From Bacteroides sp. (GTDB lineage: Bacteria > Bacteroidota > Bacteroidia > Bacteroidales > Bacteroidaceae): a stretch of DNA of 11,535 nt. Position numbers and translations under genes: made by a program. Below, one piece after another: positions 7,544 through 11,535 of the stretch (positions within the stretch are counted from its first letter, which is position 1; the number at the start of each line of letters is the position of its first letter). The notes beneath the pieces are model-generated. The model was given only the letters and a program-made list of their open reading frames with translations. It was not told the DNA's origin and did no database searches. The stretch spans positions 1-11,535 of the forward strand of contig JASLCM010000082.1 of assembly GCA_030151845.1 (NCBI GenBank), given 5' to 3'.

Positions 7544-8926
7544 ATGAAACAATATAAATTTATAATACTTTCTCTATGCAGCCTTTTTTTACTCTTTACA
7601 TCATGTAGTGATGCTGAAGAGTTGAGACCAAACTTGGAAGCCACTATGACAGGATTAAGTGTTTACTTACCTGATGGTGATAAATTGGATTTCGCTGCAA
7701 AACCTGATGAGAACAACGTTATTAATATAACAATAGAGGGATCTATTAAAACAGATCTTACTAAGCTAACCATGTTTGTTAATGTTCCTAACAATGTTAG
7801 GGTTGAATCAGAAACTCCTATGGGAAGTTATATGGATTTTACAAAGCCTGTTGCTTTTGACTTAGTAGGGCCTACAGGAGAACGAAAATCTTACACTGTT
7901 AAAGCACATATTTTAGCTACAAAAATTAATGTAGAAGAACTTTGGCGCAAGACAGGCTCAGAAATCTCTTTCACCAAAGACAATAACAGATCAGTAGCTA
8001 TTAGTGGAGACTACCTGGTTGTTCATGATAGAGCAGCTAAAGGAGCATACAAATATTATGACCTGCAGACTGGTGCAGAGGCTGGAGTATTATCTACAGA
8101 AGGGATGGAAGCAATCGATCCATTGCATATGATTTCAGATGATGCAGGTAATATTGTAACTGCTAATTTCCTATGGAAAGGTAATGGAGACTTCAAACTT
8201 TATTGGTGGAGTGGAGTTGATGCTAAGCCAGCTAAATTAATTGAGTGGAAATCTGATCTATCCAATGATTTGGGACGCAAGCTATATGTCAAAGGTGATA
8301 TGGAAGATCTTGCATATATCTATGCAACAGTGTCTAATGAAAACACTTTCTTGCGTTGGGAAGTTAAAAATGGCGAAGTTACATCGAATGAACCAGATAA
8401 AGTAGTGGTAAACCACCCCAATAATAAAGGATGGGGAGTAAATGGTAGAGTAATTCCAACAGAGTTAGGCAAAGATGCTAACTACTTTATTAATAGTTCA
8501 AGGGTAGTACGTATCACTTATATGGACGGAGCTGATAATTCACCAATTTACAACTCTGAAGAGAGTATTCAAAATGTGTTCCATCAATGGTTGCCAGGTG
8601 GTGGACATGCTTTTGATTATGTAGACTTAAATGGTGCACGCTATTTATTTATTATAGAACAAGATGGTAAAAGCTGGGCACGTGAGATCTTTTCTGTACA
8701 TAAGATGATGAGTGATCCTTCTTCTATTAATACAATAGTAGACTTAGTGCATACTAGAAAGTGGAATGATTGGCTAGATTTCCCTCTAGATTCTGCTTTA
8801 GGTGGTGCTAATACAAATATAACTGGCGAGGTTAAAGCACAAGTTGCTGAAGATGGAAAATCTGCGGTAGTTGCCTATATTGCAACAAATGGTGGAGTAC
8901 AAGTCTTTAAAGTAGAGTTACAGTAA
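7544..8926 (+). CDS. Putative surface lipoprotein in SusE/F position (Ig-like N-domain plus DUF4623/DUF5018-like body)
   Basis: 460-aa predicted lipoprotein. The start is placed at ATG 7544, which gives a normal lipoprotein signal (MKQYKFIILS, hydrophobic core, FTSC with Cys21). The frame is open back to 7514, but that start would overlap susD and precede the signal with polar residues. After Cys21 the acidic SDAEE resembles the surface-export signals of Bacteroidota lipoproteins. Residues about 27-125 look like an Ig-like beta-sandwich of the kind heading many PUL lipoproteins (ITIEG...DLTKLTMFVNV...SYTVKAHI). Residues about 129-460 look all-beta, possibly propeller-like, and recall from memory the uncharacterised Bacteroidetes families DUF4623/DUF5018; this assignment is tentative. 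No catalytic motif was recognised. Its place as last gene of the susCD operon, 16 bp after susD, suggests a surface ligand-binding protein; an enzyme cannot be excluded. Confidence 0.75.
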   Translation: MKQYKFIILSLCSLFLLFTSCSDAEELRPNLEATMTGLSVYLPDGDKLDFAAKPDENNVINITIEGSIKTDLTKLTMFVNVPNNVRVESETPMGSYMDFTKPVAFDLVGPTGERKSYTVKAHILATKINVEELWRKTGSEISFTKDNNRSVAISGDYLVVHDRAAKGAYKYYDLQTGAEAGVLSTEGMEAIDPLHMISDDAGNIVTANFLWKGNGDFKLYWWSGVDAKPAKLIEWKSDLSNDLGRKLYVKGDMEDLAYIYATVSNENTFLRWEVKNGEVTSNEPDKVVVNHPNNKGWGVNGRVIPTELGKDANYFINSSRVVRITYMDGADNSPIYNSEESIQNVFHQWLPGGGHAFDYVDLNGARYLFIIEQDGKSWAREIFSVHKMMSDPSSINTIVDLVHTRKWNDWLDFPLDSALGGANTNITGEVKAQVAEDGKSAVVAYIATNGGVQVFKVELQ

Positions 8927-8943
8927 TAAAAACATAGTTAACA

Positions 8944-8977
8944 AAAAAGAGGCAGCTCATATGAGCTGCCTCTTTTT
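8944..8977. terminator. Bidirectional intrinsic terminator between the susCD operon and the Crp-like gene
   Basis: A perfect 34-bp palindrome centred on 8960/8961 (left arm AAAAAGAGGCAGCTCAT, right arm its exact complement) ends in a T-run on both strands. It lies 17 bp after the third operon gene and 21 bp beyond the stop of the convergent gene at 8999. It can therefore stop transcription from either side. Confidence 0.93.
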
Positions 8978-8998
8978 ATTCATTTTAGAAGGCAAGTT

Positions 8999-9679
8999 CT
9001 ATCTTTGTTTGGCGTATTGCTTAAGTAAAAAAAGAGAGTGGATATCAATGTGTTGTCTGCGAAGACCTATCAACTCTTTTTTCGCTAACTCATTGAGTAG
9101 TTTCGATATTTTTATTCTAGTTGTATGAAGTTCTTGTGCCAAGGTCTCCATCTTTATTTTAATGGTAATCTTCTCTTTTGTGTATAAGGTATGTCCACAA
9201 ACAAAGTCAATAAAACTCTCCAGTAAGCTATCTTTAAATGCTCTGTTCCATATGATTTCTTGCTTTTTTTGTACTAGAGTGCTGAGCATATTGATATAGT
9301 TTAGCTTGAATATTTTATAGTTTAAGAGCACTTGTAGGACTTCTTGTTTATCAATAGCAATAGCCTTTACACTACTTATTGCTTTGTAGGAGGATCGATA
9401 TCTAGGTGTTAATCCAAAAATAGAACTAATTTCAAGGACAAAAGGTGGAGAAACTTGTTCGATAAATTTAAAGCCTTTGCTAGCGGTTGTAACAACTTTT
9501 ACCTCCCCAGATAAAATAAATAGTAGCTCCTCATTTTTTTCATACTCTCTTTTTATCAGTTGTCCAGGTTTTAAGTCGATAAATTGGAGTTTTGTCTTTT
9601 CTATTATTCTTGTTATGTCATCATTGCATAGCCCGATGAAAAGAGGTAGTCTTAGTAAGTTCGTGTACATGCTATCCAT
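8999..9679 (-). CDS. Crp/Fnr-family transcriptional regulator
   Basis: 226-aa cytoplasmic DNA-binding protein. Residues about 10-125 form a cyclic-nucleotide-binding-type beta-roll (LFILSGEVKVV at 53-63), followed by the long dimerisation helix (about 125-150). A winged helix-turn-helix ends the protein (about 170-212, with TLAQELHTTRIKISKLLNEL at 179-198). The region corresponding to the phosphate-binding cassette (about 83-102, EISSIFGLTPRYRSSYKA) lacks the GE...RxA pattern of E. coli Crp. Only two cysteines occur (18 and 161), so neither cAMP binding nor an FNR-type Fe-S cluster is supported. It resembles the many Bacteroides Crp/Fnr paralogues whose effectors are mostly unknown. ATG 9679 is used; a second ATG three codons in (9670) is possible. 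It is convergent with the susCD operon and divergent from marC; its targets are unknown. Confidence 0.9.
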   Translation of the reverse strand: MDSMYTNLLRLPLFIGLCNDDITRIIEKTKLQFIDLKPGQLIKREYEKNEELLFILSGEVKVVTTASKGFKFIEQVSPPFVLEISSIFGLTPRYRSSYKAISSVKAIAIDKQEVLQVLLNYKIFKLNYINMLSTLVQKKQEIIWNRAFKDSLLESFIDFVCGHTLYTKEKITIKIKMETLAQELHTTRIKISKLLNELAKKELIGLRRQHIDIHSLFLLKQYAKQR

Positions 9680-9694
9680 ACCGTGCTTTTTATA

Positions 9695-9702
9695 TAAAAG
9701 TA
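9695..9702 (-). promoter_or_regulatory. Candidate -7 box for the Crp-like regulator
   Basis: On the minus strand this reads TACTTTTA, one mismatch from TAnnTTTG, and is 15 bp upstream of the regulator start codon. The leader would be very short. No matching -33 element was identified, so this is a weak call. Confidence 0.22.
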
Positions 9703-9750
9703 GCCAATTGATTTTTTTTCTACTTCACTAAGAAGGTTTATTATCTATAT

Positions 9751-9778
9751 TTAATTATATTTGGTATAGTATAGTTAA
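9751..9778. repeat. Imperfect dyad in the regulator-marC divergent region
   Basis: TTAATTATA (9751-9759) and TATAGTTAA (9770-9778) are inverted copies matching at 8 of 9 positions, separated by 10 bp. The position between two divergent genes is where an operator would be expected, but the sequence is so AT-rich that chance is a serious alternative. Confidence 0.3.
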
Positions 9779-9798
9779 TTTTATGGCAGAATTAAAGC

Positions 9799-9824
9799 TT
9801 TTTTAAAATTAACTAGTTAAAAAA
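9799..9824. repeat. Nested palindrome upstream of marC
   Basis: The 12-bp perfect palindrome TTAACTAGTTAA (9809-9820) overlaps an 8-bp inverted repeat, TTTTTTAA (9799-9806) with TTAAAAAA (9817-9824). It ends 18 bp before the marC ATG. It could be an operator for a dimeric regulator or an mRNA structure near the start codon; neither is shown. Confidence 0.3.
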
Positions 9825-9842
9825 CCCTCTTATAAGTAGGCT

Positions 9843-10433
9843 ATGTTTGCAAACTTCAACATCCAAGAGTTATTAAGTGCCTTTATTGTACTCTTTGCAG
9901 TAATCGATATTATAGGGTCAATTCCTATTATTATTAATCTAAAGATAAAAGGAAGAGCAGTTAATGCTTTGCAAGCAACTGTAATCTCATTACTCCTATT
10001 ATTAGTGTTCTTTTTTGCAGGAGAGATGCTTCTAAAACTATTTCATGTCGATATCGAATCTTTTGCAATAGCTGGTGGCTTTATTATTTTTTTGATGTCT
10101 TTAGAGATGTTACTCGATGTTGAGATTTTTAAAAATATGGGGCCAATAAAAGAAGCAACATTGGTTCCATTGGTTTTCCCACTTTTAGCTGGGCCAGGAG
10201 CATTCACAACCTTACTCTCTTTACGAGCAGAGTATGCCAGTGAAAACATCTTACTTGCTCTTTTCTTAAATATGGCTTGGGTTTATGTTGTGGTTAGTAT
10301 GACTGGCAGAATTCAAAAGTTTTTAGGAGAGAGTGGTATTTACATTATAAGAAAGTTTTTCGGAATTATATTGCTAGCAATCTCTGTAAGGTTAATGACA
10401 GCAAACGCTGCTGTGATATTTAAAGGGCTCTAG
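9843..10433 (+). CDS. MarC-family inner-membrane protein
   Basis: 196-aa polytopic membrane protein of the MarC/UPF0056 family, whose transport or other role remains undefined; early links to multiple antibiotic resistance were not upheld for E. coli MarC. About six hydrophobic helices are visible, near residues 8-30, 42-64, 71-91, 105-126, 132-152 and 165-190. Family features are VIDIIGSIPI near the N-terminus (the variant usual in Bacteroidota, where proteobacterial members have a DP-x-G form) and the conserved VFPLLAGPGAFTT in the fourth helix. Length is normal for the family. The start at 9843 lies directly before the first helix. It is divergent from the Crp-like regulator and followed after about 100 bp by the debranching enzyme; no functional link to either is evident. 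Confidence 0.9.
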   Translation: MFANFNIQELLSAFIVLFAVIDIIGSIPIIINLKIKGRAVNALQATVISLLLLLVFFFAGEMLLKLFHVDIESFAIAGGFIIFLMSLEMLLDVEIFKNMGPIKEATLVPLVFPLLAGPGAFTTLLSLRAEYASENILLALFLNMAWVYVVVSMTGRIQKFLGESGIYIIRKFFGIILLAISVRLMTANAAVIFKGL

Positions 10434-10491
10434 AGCTATAAAATTTTAGGAAATTTGAGAGGTTTATTCGTTCAGAAACATACAAATCCTT

Positions 10492-10514
10492 ACCTTGTTT
10501 AAAGAATACAAGGT
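10492..10514. repeat. Short inverted repeat between marC and the debranching enzyme gene
   Basis: ACCTTGT (10492-10498) and ACAAGGT (10508-10514) are exact inverted copies around a 9-nt loop. No T-run follows on either strand, so it is not a typical intrinsic terminator. It may be an operator or a hairpin in the leader of the downstream gene, whose start codon is 22 bp further on. Confidence 0.3.
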
Positions 10515-10536
10515 TGGTGATAATAAAGAATAAAAT

Positions 10537-11535
10537 ATGAGTTATTTGCGTTTTGATAGAACTTTAATGACAAACTTAGAAGAGTCACTTCCACGAGAAG
10601 TACTCCGTACAAATAAGTCGGGTGCCTATCATTGTACAACAATAGTAGATTGTAATACGCGAAGGTATCATGGGTTGTTAGTAACTCCTGTCCCTTCTTT
10701 AGGTGTTGATAATTACGTTCTGTTATCTTCTTTAGATGAAACGGTTATTCAACATGGTGCTGAGTTTAATTTAGGTTTGCATAAATTTCAAGGAGATAAC
10801 TGGAGCCCTAATGGACATAAATATATACGAGAATTTGATTGCGAAACTATACCAGCAACAATCTATCGAGTTGGTGGGGTGTTGTTGAAAAAAGAGAAAA
10901 TTTTCGTTAGGCACGAAAGTAGAATTCTGATACGATACACCTTGTTGGAAGCTCACTCTCCAACAAAGTTAAGACTTAAACCCTTTTTAGCATTTCGAAG
11001 CGTGAGAGAGTTAACCTATTATAATACTACTCTCAATACCACTTATGAGAACATAGAAAACGGTATTAAATCCAACTTATATAGTGGGTATCCAGATCTT
11101 TTTATGCAGTTGAATAAAAAGAATAAATTTGTATCTCTACCCGACTGGTACCGTGGAATTGAGTACCCCAAGGAGCAGGAGAGAGGTTACGCTTATAAGG
11201 AGGACCTTTATGTTCCCGGTTTTTTTGAAATAGATATAAAAAAAGGGGAATCTGTCGTCTTCTCTGCAGGACTTACCTCTACAGATACGAGACAGCTAAA
11301 GAGAGAGTTTGACAAAGAGGTACGTTTGAGAATACCTCGTGATAGTTTTTATAACTGTTTGAAGAATACGGCGCATCAATTTTACAATAAGCAAGAAAAT
11401 GAACATTACCTACTAGCAGGTTATCCATGGTTTTCCTGTAGAGCGAGAGATCTTTTTGTGGCTTTACCAGGTATAACCTTGGCTATTGGTGAAGTTGAAC
11501 AGTTTCACTTAATTATGGAGACTGCACAACAGGCA
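10537..11535 (+). CDS. Glycogen debranching enzyme / amylo-alpha-1,6-glucosidase, N-terminal part (cut by window edge)
   Basis: The frame from ATG 10537 stays open for 333 codons to the window end and begins MSYLRFDRTLMTNLEESLPR. The N-terminal part (about 15-235) matches the beta-rich GDE N-domain, with the characteristic SGAYHCTTIVDCNTRRYHGLLV (about 28-49). The start of the (alpha/alpha)6 catalytic domain follows, including AGYPWFSCRARDLFVALPG (294-312), close to the conserved GYPWF...RD of bacterial GDE (GH133-type) enzymes. The enzyme hydrolyses alpha-1,6 branch residues during cytoplasmic glycogen breakdown. Bacteroidota members are roughly 650 aa, so about half is present and the main catalytic acid residues lie outside the window. 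In this phylum glycogen glycosyltransferase and GH57 amylase genes often follow, but none can be seen here. Confidence 0.92.
   Translation, partial: MSYLRFDRTLMTNLEESLPREVLRTNKSGAYHCTTIVDCNTRRYHGLLVTPVPSLGVDNYVLLSSLDETVIQHGAEFNLGLHKFQGDNWSPNGHKYIREFDCETIPATIYRVGGVLLKKEKIFVRHESRILIRYTLLEAHSPTKLRLKPFLAFRSVRELTYYNTTLNTTYENIENGIKSNLYSGYPDLFMQLNKKNKFVSLPDWYRGIEYPKEQERGYAYKEDLYVPGFFEIDIKKGESVVFSAGLTSTDTRQLKREFDKEVRLRIPRDSFYNCLKNTAHQFYNKQENEHYLLAGYPWFSCRARDLFVALPGITLAIGEVEQFHLIMETAQQA

Noticed and set aside
7348..7644. 98-aa minus-strand frame across the susD / third-gene junction
   Set aside because: It is antisense to two well-supported genes, has no recognisable domain and no promoter; it is a shadow frame.
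9477..9731. 84-aa plus-strand frame opposite the Crp-like gene
   Set aside because: Nearly all of it is antisense to a clear Crp/Fnr-family coding sequence; its hydrophobic look comes from the complementary codons.
10492..10514. Hairpin after marC considered as an intrinsic terminator
   Set aside because: The stem is only 7 bp and no T-run follows on either strand, so it was kept only as an inverted repeat.

Overview
The window is about 11.5 kb of AT-rich DNA from a member of the Bacteroidota, most likely order Bacteroidales. The evidence is a SusC/SusD outer-membrane pair, a Bacteroides-style Crp/Fnr-family regulator, a MarC protein of the Bacteroidota type (VIDIIGSIP at its N-terminus), a GH133-type glycogen debranching enzyme, and TAnnTTTG-like promoter boxes instead of sigma70 -10/-35 boxes. 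No phage, transposon, CRISPR array, tRNA or rRNA was recognised.

Layout. Positions 1-75 (minus strand) hold the first 25 codons of glyceraldehyde-3-phosphate dehydrogenase. It is divergent from mscL (216-650), which is followed by guaA (699-2219). GuaA ends at a strong intrinsic terminator (2256-2288). Next comes a 500-bp AT-rich leader (2220-2720) with a candidate promoter and very short ORFs, and then a compact three-gene operon: SusC-like TonB-dependent transporter (2721-5888), SusD-like lipoprotein (5899-7527) and a third putative surface lipoprotein (7544-8926). That operon ends at a perfect 34-bp palindrome (8944-8977), which can also terminate the convergent minus-strand Crp/Fnr-family gene (8999-9679). 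A 163-bp divergent region with two dyads separates the regulator from marC (9843-10433). The window ends inside a glycogen debranching enzyme gene (10537 to the edge, 333 codons present).

How the genes work together. Gap, mscL, guaA, marC and the debranching enzyme are housekeeping or core-metabolism genes with no obvious common pathway. The SusC-SusD-lipoprotein trio is the only accessory system. SusC forms the TonB-driven barrel, SusD the lid that captures ligand, and the third lipoprotein sits where SusE/SusF-type surface glycan-binding proteins are usually encoded. No glycoside hydrolase, protease, sulfatase or dedicated regulator (HTCS, SusR, ECF sigma/anti-sigma) accompanies it here, so the imported substrate cannot be deduced. 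The SusC lacks an N-terminal STN signalling domain, which argues against control by an ECF sigma/anti-sigma pair.

I found no convincing new biological system. The items most worth a second look are the CAZyme-less SusCD-X operon with its uncharacterised third lipoprotein, the long leader with mini-ORFs in front of susC, and the dyads between the regulator and marC.
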